DNA of 64,000 bases from assembly GCA_973895155.1 (NCBI GenBank), contig OZ316891.1:24304001-24368000 (forward strand), read 5' to 3'. Below, one piece after another: positions 1 through 11,018 of the stretch (within the stretch, counting starts at the first letter, position 1; every line of letters starts with the position of its first letter). This DNA is from Marsupella aquatica. Its lineage: Eukaryota > Marchantiophyta. The notes under the pieces are model-generated. The model did no database searches, had not been told where the DNA came from, and was given only the letters and a program-made list of their open reading frames with translations. The translations under genes and the position numbers were made by a program.

Positions 1-698
1 TTGAGCACGTTCTCTTTTCCCAGGTCTATGTCGTCTCACCATTGGTGAAGCTTCCTGAATCCTTCAAATCGACTGGCTCTAATTTCATGCTCCGTCCTTC
101 CTTGATCCTTCTCCTTGTACATGATTGACCATTCTAATTAATCTCCTATGTATTCTCCTTTCCGAGCCTTCTTCCACAAATGTCCAATCTTCCAAATTTG
201 TAATAAGAGTCGGCAGAATTGCCCTTGGTGCATTAACCATGCAGAATGGTATCATCCCAAATGCAAAAGCTTGTCCAAAGTTGAGTGTTTGAGGGGGAGT
301 AGTACCATCAATACTTCCTTGATTAAATGCCGATTGGAATGAGTTAAGAGGATCCATAATCAACAAACCTTCAATCTCACTGATGTTGAAATGTTAATCC
401 CCACTCCTATAATCTTCCTTTCCAACAAATGCCTTATGCATCCCTGAAGGGGGTTGAGAGATCATGGAGGGTTGGGCATAACACCCCTTCATATCTCAAG
501 AAGGTCATTCTTTTGGCACCTTTTGCCTTTCTTCCTAGAATCCGAGAAGACTTGGGTTAGGTGATGATTTCCTCACAAGAGTTTCTTGCAAGAATTCCTC
601 TCCCACGTCAAGGTCCATTCTTCTCCTTCTGGCATTAACGTCCCTTTCTTCTCTAAATCTTTCGGGTCTCAGGTCACTCCCCGGCAGCGGCGCCAAAA
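1..698 (-). repeat. Leader of the neighbouring tandem gypsy copy, with primer-binding site
   Basis: This stretch matches 12198-12895 base for base by eye. It is the region just inside a 5' LTR on the minus strand. Positions 678-695 read TGGCGCCGCTGCCGGGGA on the minus strand, which is complementary to the 3' end of plant tRNA-Asp except for one base (established primer of Athila-type elements). The site lies three bases from the LTR edge. A 93-codon open frame at 85-366 is the start of the 5' extra ORF of this copy; the rest lies outside the window. Confidence 0.85.
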
Positions 699-1699
699 TG
701 TAGAGTAGGGTTTAGAGTAAGAATAACTATTCTTCTCTTTAATAGCCTAGATTCGTTCCCGTTAAGAGCTATTGAGACCTAAAAGATTGTAATATGATAC
801 TTTGAGTACTTTTGAGTAACATACTCAGGTTACAAGCCTTTTTAACATGCTCAGGTTTATGGAAGGAATTTTATGATACTTCCATGAAAGGTATGACGTT
901 TGTATCATCCATAGTGCAATCAAAAGGGGGTAAAAAGTGTTAAACAAAACCAAAAGCCAGCGGCGTGAAAACTGATAGAAGGTGAGTTATAGATGGAAAT
1001 ACACCTTATCACTACATAGTAACTCATGACCAGCGGTAGTACATTAAGAATCATCGGTGTAAAAACTCATGTAAAACTGATGCCTACATATCTTCTTCAA
1101 ACCCGCCATCTTTAGAAAATTATAAAAGATCAGCATAAGGTAGCCCGTATTGATTTTCTGACCTATGTCAAAGCAAGGTGGTACTAATCACTCCGAACCA
1201 ACTTATTCTTTTATTCAATCCATCAGATTGCTCTTTTGGATCTATGCAATTTGTGGAATTCTAGTGGTGAATTTGCATCAGCTCCTCATTGAATACAAGA
1301 ACTCTATAGTCAACACGAATCAATAGGCTTTTGCATGATCTCATGCATGCGTTTCCAGTCAGCCTATGGGTCAACCAAGCATTACTAGTCACATCAAACA
1401 GCTTTTTCTAGTAAAGGATAGTCACACACTAAGATTGAATCACAAACCATAGATTACCAAAGATTACTAAAATAGACTTCTCATTGATTTATTACTTCAA
1501 AGAGAAGGAGACTTAAAGTTGAAAGCTAATTTCATGAAAGTCATATTAAGTCTGAGGTTCAAGGAAGAATCTCTCCCTTATATATAAGAGAGATCCGCTT
1601 GAAAAACTAGATGAAAAGACATGCCTTTTCATTATGTAAAAACTAATAAGGTTAACTAGATAAAAATAACTATACTGTGTGAAAGAGGAGGTCATATCA
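699..1699 (-). repeat. Gypsy LTR, left copy (1001 bp)
   Basis: On the minus strand it starts TGATATGACC and ends CTCTACA, the usual TG..CA ends. It is bounded by a polypurine tract on one side and the tRNA-Asp primer site on the other. No difference from the LTR at 12896-13896 was seen by eye. It is the 3' LTR of the complete unit and at the same time the 5' LTR of the partial copy at 1-698. Confidence 0.9.
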
Positions 1700-1714
1700 C
1701 TTCCTTCCTTTCTT
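1700..1714 (-). other. Polypurine tract of the gypsy element
   Basis: The minus strand reads AAGAAAGGAAGGAAG directly before the LTR start TGATATGACC. This is where plus-strand DNA synthesis is primed in LTR retrotransposons. The same tract stands at 13897-13911 beside the second LTR. Confidence 0.8.
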
Positions 1715-1817
1715 ACAAAACATGGAAAATGGTCGGAACAAAGGCGGAAATCAAATTTCCGGTTAAACCTTCTTTTGAATATAAATTCCGGTTGAACCTG
1801 TTTTTACAGAATCCGGT

Positions 1818-3434
1818 TCATCCGTCTTGGTGTTTAACTATGGCTTCAGGAATTTCTGGCTCTTCAGGAATCTCTGGAGTGATAGTGGGAGTAGGTGCTT
1901 GGCTTTGGAGGGGTTCTATAACATAGGTCACTCCTGTGGAGGTAGTAACAATGTTGCCAGGGGGAACCGGGTTGGTAGGATACTTGCCCATGAGGGAAGT
2001 CCAATCGAAAGGTCCGGGAGTGGTGGTAGGAATGGTCCTTGAGGAAGAGGTGAAATCAGGAGCAGTAGTATCAAGAGTGGTAGGTTCTCCTGATAGAGGG
2101 GATGGAGAATACTGAACTGGTGTCTCCCCATCATCCTTAGCCCAGATCTGGTGTAACTCATTCATTTGGCCCAAAATCTCCTTCATTGCATTCAGGCAAT
2201 CCTCAAGTTTATCTCCATAGTCTTGAGAGATACGAATGACAGTAGCAAGGCAAGTAGGATTGGGTACTTTTACAAAGTACTCTCGAAAGAGTTCTGTTTG
2301 GACCAAATCTCTACCTCTGGTGTTCAGGAAAGGGTCCAAACGATCCACTAAATCCTCCAGACTCTCAATGGCTTCTTCCTCCTTACTCCTCTGTCTTCTC
2401 TCCTTCAGCTGGTTTTCACAATCTGTGAGTCTAACAGACTTCTCCTTGAGGTCCTTGTCCATTCTCTCCACCTTCTCCTTGTTGCCAGCAGTCTGTATTA
2501 CATGCTCAAAGTTTGCTACTAATTCTGAGATTGGAACACCTGCTACTCGAGCCATCTTGGCCAGGTTCTGTTCCATGATACCCATCTTCACTTGTATTGC
2601 CTCCATCTCTCGCTGGATGACTGAGAAATGATTCTGAGAGGATTCTGAGAGCGAACCGGAAGTAGGAATAGAGGTGCTGGCCGATTGAACCGGATTCCGT
2701 CCTAAAGTTAACTTACGGCGCTTGGGAGGTTCAACAACTTGTACCTCTGCTTCCTCTTCGTCCTCTTCTGTGTCCTCTACCTTAACAATCTCTGGATCTG
2801 GGACTCCATAAAGGACATAACTGTTCTTTGTCCCCAAAAGATTCTTCTCCTGTTTGAACAGGACTCCTGCTTGGGCATACAAATGAATCACGTAGGAAGA
2901 CAAGGGGGTAGCCGATTTCCCATTGAGATTAGTTGCCAGCTTCTGTATCACATCATACAGGATGGTAGCCCAAGAGATAGTCCTCCCCTTGTAGAGGGTA
3001 GCAATGATAGTGCTCCCTACTCTCTGGATGACTAGTTTTGGTTTCTCTGGGTATAACAGGGGAACCAGGAAAGCCAATACCCTTCTCAAGTCTCCATCTA
3101 TGCACTGATTAACACTCCATCCTTCTTTCTCGTCCATCTTTCCTGCAAAGTAATCTATGGTGAGGTTCTCTCCTCGGGGAAGTAGACCAGAGCCCTCTGT
3201 ATGCACTTGGTAAGCTTTGCCAATAGCCTCTTTGGTCCAAAGCTTGGGTTGGGCTCTGATGGTATTAGAAAACTCACTTGGGACTTCTCCAGTGAGTATC
3301 TCTCGGATAACATCTTCACTCTGCCATGCCCAGGTCATCAGAAGTAGGTTGTGGCATCCCATCCTCTCTAGATCAATCCGCAACCTCTCCTTCTCTTCTG
3401 GTCCGGTTGGTAGTACAGGTCTTAGAGGCTTCAA
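1818..3434 (-). CDS. 3' extra ORF of the gypsy element, 538 residues, function unknown
   Basis: An open frame lies between integrase and the polypurine tract, the slot used by env-like or additional ORFs in Athila/Tat elements. Residues about 1-190 look globular, with several Trp-rich segments. An acidic stretch and a basic PPKRRKLTLGR segment follow at about 225-245, likely a nuclear localisation signal. Residues about 270-340 are charged and probably coiled coil. The C-terminus is rich in Pro, Thr and Ser. No signal peptide or membrane segment is visible, so it does not look like a true envelope protein. It is the only main ORF of this element without a stop or frameshift. Its last ~110 codons are repeated at 13897-14342. 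The globular part may be distantly like plant-transposon gag-like domains, but I could not establish homology. Confidence 0.7.
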   Translation of the reverse strand: MKPLRPVLPTGPEEKERLRIDLERMGCHNLLLMTWAWQSEDVIREILTGEVPSEFSNTIRAQPKLWTKEAIGKAYQVHTEGSGLLPRGENLTIDYFAGKMDEKEGWSVNQCIDGDLRRVLAFLVPLLYPEKPKLVIQRVGSTIIATLYKGRTISWATILYDVIQKLATNLNGKSATPLSSYVIHLYAQAGVLFKQEKNLLGTKNSYVLYGVPDPEIVKVEDTEEDEEEAEVQVVEPPKRRKLTLGRNPVQSASTSIPTSGSLSESSQNHFSVIQREMEAIQVKMGIMEQNLAKMARVAGVPISELVANFEHVIQTAGNKEKVERMDKDLKEKSVRLTDCENQLKERRQRSKEEEAIESLEDLVDRLDPFLNTRGRDLVQTELFREYFVKVPNPTCLATVIRISQDYGDKLEDCLNAMKEILGQMNELHQIWAKDDGETPVQYSPSPLSGEPTTLDTTAPDFTSSSRTIPTTTPGPFDWTSLMGKYPTNPVPPGNIVTTSTGVTYVIEPLQSQAPTPTITPEIPEEPEIPEAIVKHQDG

Positions 3435-4203
3435 AGCAATAGGTAAATCCTTCCTCTTAGACCGTCAAACTTCGCTCTTGACAGGGGTAGTGTCCGCCTT
3501 CACCTTCTCAGCAGATTGGGGTCTCTGGTTCCTCATGGTGGCTCAACCGGTTCTCGTTAAGGTGAAATCCGGTTCAGAGCGGAAGCCGGGTCAAACGTCT
3601 GGCCTTCCTTCTCCAAGATCGAAGACTATTTACTTCCCCAGCCTTCCCTCCCTTTATAGGAGTAGGCTGCCACCTTACACGATTCAGTCAATTCTCTCCT
3701 ATACCATGCACTCACAGAGTTATCAAGAATGGTCCTCTCATCCGGACCAAAGACCCTCAACTAGACGGAAGAGCTTCCTCACACTACAACGTCGTCGCAT
3801 CACTATTCGCTCGGGAGGTCAAGACTTACTTCGTTCAGCCTTGAGAGGTGTGAGGAGAGGAAAGCCGGTTCAGCCTGTTTTGGTCTCAGATTCGGCTACA
3901 GGCTGATCCAAGACTTATGGTTTAACGGTTAAGCCGCTCCTTGCATTGAGATCCTCCGGTGGAATGGACCGGACTTAGATCATTAGGGAAACCGGTTCCA
4001 CGGGTTGGGGAGGTTAGAACGGATTTCTTCTGTTGAACCGGCCATCTCAACCAAGCAACTTTTCCGGTTAGCACCTTAAAGTGCTCATAGGAGCCTAACA
4101 GGTCTAAAAGGTCATAAGAGTTAGTGTTTCCAAGGGTTAAAATTTTAAAATTTCCCTTATTTCTCCTTTTACCAAATAAACATCATCTCACATAGCCCCC
4201 TCC
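3435..4203. other. Spacer between integrase and the 3' extra ORF
   Basis: This stretch has no convincing coding sequence. It contains many scattered CCGGTT/AACCGG words, also frequent at 7190-7320 and 10930-11020. It presumably holds the splice or internal-initiation signals for the 3' ORF, but none is recognisable. Confidence 0.5.
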
Positions 4204-7059
4204 TCAAATGGTGCCGCGCCCTCGCAAACCATCATCTGTAGGTAGGAAATATTTCTTCACCCGGGAACCATTAACTCGAGTAGAATGTTCTTGCCCGTCA
4301 AGGTCCGCTAGTTGTAAGGATCCATTAGAGAAGATATACTTTACTTGGTATGGTCCAAGCCACCTTGTATGTAGTTTTCCCGGAAAGGCAAAATATCTGT
4401 TGTCATATAATAAAACATAATCCTCTTTCACAATCTTTACTGGTTTCATCTTCCGGTCAAAGCGAGAAGCACGTTGTTGTTGTTGCCTTCGAGTTTCTAA
4501 AAGAGAAAAATGTCTATCTTCTTCTAATTTTTCCAAATCTTCTAATCTACTGATTTGACTATCCTCAACGGGAAGACGGTCAGAAATATCAATTCGTGCT
4601 GTGGGTATTTCAAATTCTATGGGGACCACAGTATCTAAACCATAAACTAAATAAAAGGGTGTGCGTTTAGTGGTTATCTTTTCTGCAGTGCGATAAGCCC
4701 ACAAGGCTGAATGAAGCTTTTGGTCCCAATCTGTCTTATGTGCAGAAACCACTTTAACTAATATTCTCTCCATTAACCCGTTAGCCTTCTCAGTTAAGCC
4801 ATTTGCTTTAGGGTTATAAGGAGTAGTCTTCCTATGCTTGATTAGATATTTGTTAGTGATATGCTCAATGGTGTTATTGAGAAAGTGCAAGCCCCTATCA
4901 CTAACAAGCTCTAATGGACAACCAAATCTGGTAATAATATCTTCAAAAAGGAATTTAGCCGCAGTGGCAGCGTCATTCTTTCTTGTGGCTCGAGCTTCAA
5001 CCCATTTGGTGGTATAATCTGTTGCTAAGATAATGTATCTATTGCGAGTGTGTACAGCAGCAGGCTGTATGGGTCCTATAAAATCAATGCCCCACTTTTC
5101 AAATGGTGCTAAAGGCATAATGGGTGTTAGAGGCCAATGGGAAGTTGCAGTAGGCTTACCCATACGCTGACATGGGTCACAAGATTGTATGTACTTGTGA
5201 GTGTCGCGGTGCATTGTTGGCCACCAATAACCAGCATCTTTTATTTTTTTAACAGTAACATTCACCGCATAGTGACCGCCAGCCTGTTCTGTGTGCATAG
5301 CTGCAATCACTCTGTCCACTTCACGTGTCTCGAGACAACGCTTCAATCTCTGGTCGGGAGTTAGTTTGTACAAAGTTCCTCGTTGTAAGGTGTAAGGACC
5401 TACCTTATGCATGAATACTGCTTGTTGTTCCTGGCTTAAGTTAGGAGGGAAGATTCCTTGAGTAAGCATTTGGACAATATCAAAGTAAAGTGAATCTTCA
5501 CCTTCCACATGCCATAGATCCTCATCAGGGAAATCATCCGATAACGGATTGATACTATCTTCACCAGGTAAGCGGGAAAGGAAATCGGCATTGTCATGGT
5601 GTTTCCCAGGTCTTACTTGTACTTCAAAGTTAAATTCTTGTAACAACAAAACCCATCTAGCAATTATTCCTGACAAGTCGGCCTGATTCACCAAATACTT
5701 CAATGATGAATGGTCTGTATGAAAAATTGTCTTGTATCCAAGTAGGTAGTGACGGAATTTCTTACAGGAGAAAATGACACCCAATGCTTCTCGTTCGGTG
5801 ACGGTGTAGTTCTTCTCTGCAGCATTCATCTGCCGACTTGCAAAGTAAATTGGTTGATCCTTCTTATCATCATTTAATTGACTGAGCACTGCACCAATGC
5901 AAAATGCGGAAGAGTCTATGTACACATGAAAATCTTTCTCCCAATTTGGGGGAATCAACACCGGGGCTTTGGTTAATCTGTCCTTTAGTTCTTCAAAGGC
6001 CTGTTGTCTTACATTGGTCCACTCATAATCAATGTCCTTTTTCAGCAGTTGAGTCAAAGGCATAGCAATGTTAGCATAGTTTCGAATAAATCGACGATAG
6101 TAACCAACATAGCCTAGGAACCCTCTTAAAGCTCTCAAGTCGGTGGGGGGTTGTAACTTTTGTATAATTTTAACTTTTTCAACATCCACCTCAATTCCTC
6201 GGCTAGAGATGACATGGCCTAGTAAAATGCCTTCTTTCATACCAATAAAGCATTTGTCTGGGTGTAAGCAGAGTTGTGCCTCCCTACATTTTTGAAAGGT
6301 CAAGCGAAGTTTCTCTAAGTGTGATTCGGCTGAACTAAACACACAAAAATCATCAATAAAAATTTCTAGAAACCGATGAAGATATTCCTGGAAAATAATC
6401 ATCATTATTCTTTGGAATGTTCCAGGAGCATTACACAGTCCAAAGGGCATCACATTAAATGCATATGTCCCCCAATCCGTCGTGAAGGTGGTTTTATCCC
6501 GATCCCCTTCTCGTACTGAAACTTGGTTGTACCTCGAGTAACCATCTAAGAAACTGAAAAGAGAGTGAGCAGCTACTGTATCAAGCACGATATCAATGAA
6601 TGGTAAGGGGTAGTGGTCCTTCCTTGTTACTGCATTCAGTTTTCGATAATCTTGACACACGCGGATCTTCACTTTTCCATCGGGGCCGGACTTCTTGGGC
6701 ACAATGACAATGGGGGATACCCATTCACTACTAAGTACTGGAAAAATAAATCCTGCTTCGGTTAGCTTGTCTATCTCTTCTTTAACCATAATAGAATACT
6801 TAGGGTTGAGACGGTACTGTCTTTGCCGAATAGGTACTGATCCTTCCAGGAGATCAATCCGATGTTGCCCAAGGTATGGGTGAATTCCTTTGATGTCTTT
6901 GTGGCTCCAGGCGAAAACATCTCGATATTGTTTCAGTAAAGAGATATACTTATCCCTTAAGTCACCTTGAATGTGTTTGCTGATATTTAGAAACTTCCCT
7001 GGTTCAATCTCAATCTTTTGGCAAGCCTTTGGGTCTACTATGCCTTCTGTGAATCCCAT
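4204..7059 (-). pseudogene. pol: Gypsy pol, reverse transcriptase - RNase H - integrase part
   Basis: A 951-codon open stretch. RT covers about residues 60-290: the YRKLNAVTRKDHYPLPF block, the FLDGYSRYNQ block, and FIDD as the catalytic YxDD-type motif. RNase H follows at about 370-500 with the DSSAF, E and D residues in place. Integrase follows at about 585-830: a GGHYA...CDPC zinc-binding module, catalytic Asp in WGIDFIGP, Asp in SDRGLHF, and Glu in NGLTEKANG. After integrase there is only a short basic tail and no chromodomain. The frame upstream is shared with the protease ORF but interrupted by two TGA codons, at 7186-7188 and near 7118. Translated sequence between them still looks coding, so these are nonsense mutations and not true gene ends. 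Confidence 0.92.
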
Positions 7060-7185
7060 GGACTCAAATTCCCAATTGGCCGTGTTCTCAACGGGGTCAA
7101 GTTCCGTAGGGTCAGGTGATCAAACTCTATTTTCTCGTGTAGGTTCAACAAACAAGGTAGACTTTGACGGTTGGGGTGGAAATAG

Positions 7186-8391
7186 TCAGGCCGGTTTAAC
7201 CTGTCCGGGAATATCGTAATCCGGTTCAACCTGTCTGGGAATATCGGAATCCGGTTCAACCTGTTCGGGTATGACGGAATCCGGTTCAGCCGGTTCTCCC
7301 GTGTTTTCCGGTTGGGTATAACACTCCTCCTGGCTTCTATCCTGAATACCAATAACTTGATGCTTCTTCATATCTGAAGGTGACAAGGGGTTAGGTTCAT
7401 CAAATTCAAAAATATCAAGGAATTGAACTTGGTCTCCCCTTTTCTTAATCAGCCTCTTAGATTGCTTTTGAATTGGCTCATCTTCATCTGATGTTGACGT
7501 CGTCGAATTGGAGGTATATCCTTCATCTGCATCTGTTTCTCCAAAATGTGGTTCGTCCTCCCAACTAATGGTCACACTAGGTTTACCGAAAGTAAATTGT
7601 TTGGCATGCCAATTCACTTTGACTCGTGCGTAATAGAGCCATGGACGCCCCAACAGAATTGGGAATGTTGATGGAGTGGAAGGTCTCAGAATCATATAAT
7701 CCAAAGGAAATTCCTTTCCCCCAATGACTGTTGGTATCTTCTCCAATATCCCTATTGGGGTTACTCTGGTCTGATCTGCCATCCTCAAAATGCGAGGGGT
7801 GGGTTTGAAGGACGTATATCCTAGATCAAATGTTGTCTGTTCTGTCATGATGTTGACACTGGATCCTCCATCCACCGGTACTCGATTTAAAATACATCCA
7901 TCAATTTGAATCTCAATTTCTGGTGGTCCATGATCTACACATTCAATCTTCCATAATCCATCAATCTCCACCTCAGGCAATTTGTAAGGTCTCTTCCGAG
8001 AAGCCACAAGGGTTCTCATTTGCTTCCGGAATTGTGCATTGGTTCGTAATAATTCTCCAATAGTGATGTTGGCTTTGAGGTTACTTACATCATCCACAAT
8101 ATCATAACCTCCCTGTCTTCCGTCAATCTTTAATTTCAGAGGATCCATTTTGAATGTTACCTTCTTCTCAGGCTCTTTGGCATTCAAATTCTCAGGCTCT
8201 GTCCCCTTATTTCGCCCCTTATTCATTTCGCTTGCAATGATCTCTTTCACTTCCTTGGATATATCAGGCAAGAAATATTTTGGGTCATTCCGGTCAAACA
8301 GGCTCGTCTCATCCACCTCAGTTTTTCTTTTGGTTTCCTTGGTCCTGTCTGGCTCCTTCCTCTGTTTCTTCTTTTCCGAGTGAGTGGTCAC
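7186..8391 (-). pseudogene. pro: Gypsy pol, aspartic protease part
   Basis: The open frame begins directly after a TGA (8401-8403) and is in the same frame as the second gag piece. The protease active site is VDGGSSVNIMT (Asp-Gly-Gly, as in many plant gypsy elements). The downstream LLGRPWLYYARVKVNW block is the second conserved part of the fold. A low-complexity tail of PDSDIP/PGQV repeats precedes the TGA at 7186. Because gag, protease and RT share one reading frame broken only by TGA codons, the ancestral unit probably encoded one gag-pol polyprotein. Programmed readthrough at 8401 is possible but less likely, given two further TGAs nearby. Confidence 0.88.
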
Positions 8392-8400
8392 TTCCTCTTT

Positions 8401-10754
8401 TCAAGACTGAGACCGAGTTGCTGCAAACACATTCAAAATCCTGTCACGATTTCTAACCTGGGTATTGGGTTGATCATGTTCTTCCTTCTTAATCAAATTT
8501 TTGTGGTAAGTGTCAAAAGTAACTCCAGACAAGGCACCCAACTGAATAACTGGATGTTTTTCCTCTGCCACACACCTTACATCCTCCTGTACCTTCGTTC
8601 TCACCAATCTACATTGGTCAATCTCCTCCTCCTCATAAAAAACCATTCGTACTGCTGGTTCCGGTTGGGGGGTCTCTTTAACCGGGTCCTTCACATATCT
8701 AACAAGCATCTTGGGCTTCTTTGGCTCGGGGCACTCTACAGGTAGATGGCCTCCCTTCCCACAATTTCCGCATAAGGGTTCATAACCTAAATCCCTCTTA
8801 GGCCACGGACAAGATGGAGAAAAGTGGTCTTTGGCACCACAATTCCAACAAACACCTCTGGTCAACTGGCTTCTAGGTGGGTAACCTCCAGGAGGAGCCA
8901 TAGGCGGTTTATATGTTGGTCTATTAGTGCTGGGGTGCGAGACTGGAGTTGTCGGTGGAAAATATTGGACTGGCCCTACACCACTAGTCCCTGGTCCGGA
9001 TTGCACCTGATAAATATTATCAGGGTAATATGTAGGGTATGCAGGGTCTTCTCCTTCCTCATATTCCCCATTGGTTACATAACTTACTGACTTCAGAAAA
9101 GGACACTCTTGTGGATAATGACCCATCTTCCGACATACTGTGCACCACACAGTTGATCTCTGGGGGGTGGGTTGTCGTCTAGGCGGTCTGGCTGAAGCAA
9201 CATGCACAGAAAGGTTCTTCATTTCCTTGGTGAGACTCGCTATTTGATCTGCCACTTTCCCATCTTTCTTTTTAACAATAACAACTTTCTTTTTCTTCGT
9301 CCTATTTTTACTCTTTTCGTCGTCCGTTGAGGATTCTGAATCACTTGAGGAGGTAGAGGAAGATGAGGTACTGCTCTTAGTTGTTGTAGAACTCCCAGAA
9401 GAAGATGAAGACGAGGAGTCACGGTCTTTCTTAGCTTTCCTCTTATTTTTCTTATTTTTCTTCTTACTGTCCTTCCTTAATTCTTTTAACAAATTCTTCC
9501 TTTGAGAAAGCTCGGAGTCAATATATGCTTGGGCAACTTCATAGGCCTCCTCTAGTGTTGTAGGATTATGTTGTCTAACAAATGCATTTAACTTGTATAA
9601 AGTCCCTGGATGAACCATTCTTTGGTCATGTTGGCTGGTGGTGCGGGTGCAACTTTCTTAGCCAACTTGGTGACTTTCTGTAGATATGTTCGTAAAGACT
9701 CACCTCTTTTCATTGTTACAAAGCTGAGTCGAGTGAACGCTCTTGATGTAGCTCCCTCCTCACGGAAAACCTTAAGAAATTCTGTCTTAACGTTTGGCCA
9801 ATTGGCCTTGTCCGCAAGTCCAGAGTGCCAAGTTCTTGCCTCTCCTTTCATCAAACCTCCAAATATTTTGGCTTTAAGATCCGGTGCATCATCCCCATTG
9901 GAGGTTGCCACCGCTTCAAAGTCATCCATCCAAGTTTCTGCATCCTCCTTCCTGCCACGAAAATTCTGGTACCGTACTCTCGAACGACTAGCCATACTTG
10001 CTGTTTGAATCTTATTAAAAGTAGGTGGGGTAATGGGCGGAACAGGTATTATGGTAGGTGATGTTGACAAGGAATTATTGGGCACCACAAGTTTTTGATT
10101 GGGTGAGTTATCTGATTCGGAAGTGTTCTGACTGCTGGACTCCCCTCCTGTATCAGTCGTGGTATTCCTGTATACCTCTTCTTGCCAGTCAACACCCTCT
10201 TCCCTTAATTGTTCTGGCGAGTCAAAGAATTCCTCAGGTGTAGTGTGAGCCAGGGTGGTTTCCCATGGGCTAACTTTAGAGGGCGGAGGTGACAATACGT
10301 GATCTTCACTCAATACTTCTGGCTCTCGGCCTTCATTTGGGCTTTGTTCTGAAATTTCTGATTCCCTTGTTTCAGCAACAACCAAAATTATTTCATGTTC
10401 CACAACCTTTTTCTCATTAGAAATACCATAAGCTGTAAACCCAGGTGACCCTGTGGTTATGTCTCCGTCTAGGCTAGTGGATCTCCTTAATGTGTTACCT
10501 CGCAGCTTTCGTGCTTTTCTAGGAATTATCTCCTTAGGTCCCGAGCGCAAGTTAACAAACAATGGTCTGCTAGCAGACGGCTTTTCCAATGTGCCACTTC
10601 CCTCCTGTTGCTGTAAGATTGACACCCGATTTGTGATGTTCCCAGGAGCTGGAAATTTTGGTGAGTGGAATTCGTTAATCAATTCTGGAGACTCTAATGG
10701 TTTGTCAGGAAATCCTTCCCTCTTCTTCCAAATGTGTTTATTCTTATCAGTCAT
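8401..10754 (-). pseudogene. gag: Gypsy gag, split by a frameshift
   Basis: The ATG at 10752-10754 opens a 388-codon frame whose end (RTYLQKVTKLAKKV...EWFIQGL) is the core of a retrotransposon gag domain. The domain continues in another frame from about 9618 (LNAFVRQHNPTTLEEAYEVA). A one-base-class indel near 9590-9615 breaks the gene. The second piece has a Ser/Lys-rich linker and three CCHC-type zinc knuckles: CTVCRKMGHYPQEC, CWNCGAKDHFSPSC and CGNCGKGGHLPVEC. It ends in TGA at 8401, with the protease frame continuing. The break lies inside the gag fold, far from the usual gag/pol border, so it looks like damage and not programmed frameshifting. Confidence 0.9.
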
Positions 10755-11018
10755 TCCTCATGATGGTTCCAAAGGTTAGATTGGGAACGGGTATTCCTTG
10801 ATCATGTAACTTGTTGTCCCTTCAGAACCCCTACAGGCACGTCCTTTGAGGGCCTTAGTGCCTTTAAAAGTCACAACGATTCCCCTAATACGACACGGGT
10901 AGATGCAACGGGTTCCATCGTTTTGTTAGGAATTGGCCGGTTCAGCCGGGTGTCCTTATTTATTTCCGGTTCAGCCGGTTGGTTATGTATCCCTCCTGAA
11001 TCCGGTTCAACCGGATTT

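Noticed and set aside
1818-3434. 3' ORF as a viral envelope gene
   Set aside because: No signal peptide, membrane helix or furin-like site; basic and coiled-coil content argues for an internal protein.
8395-8405. In-frame TGA between gag and protease as a programmed readthrough site
   Set aside because: Two further TGAs interrupt the same frame 1.2 kb downstream and other ORFs of the element have stops; decay is simpler.
9588-9618. Overlap of two gag frames as programmed frameshifting
   Set aside because: It falls inside the gag fold, well before the zinc knuckles, not at a gag/pol border, and no slippery heptamer with structure is evident.
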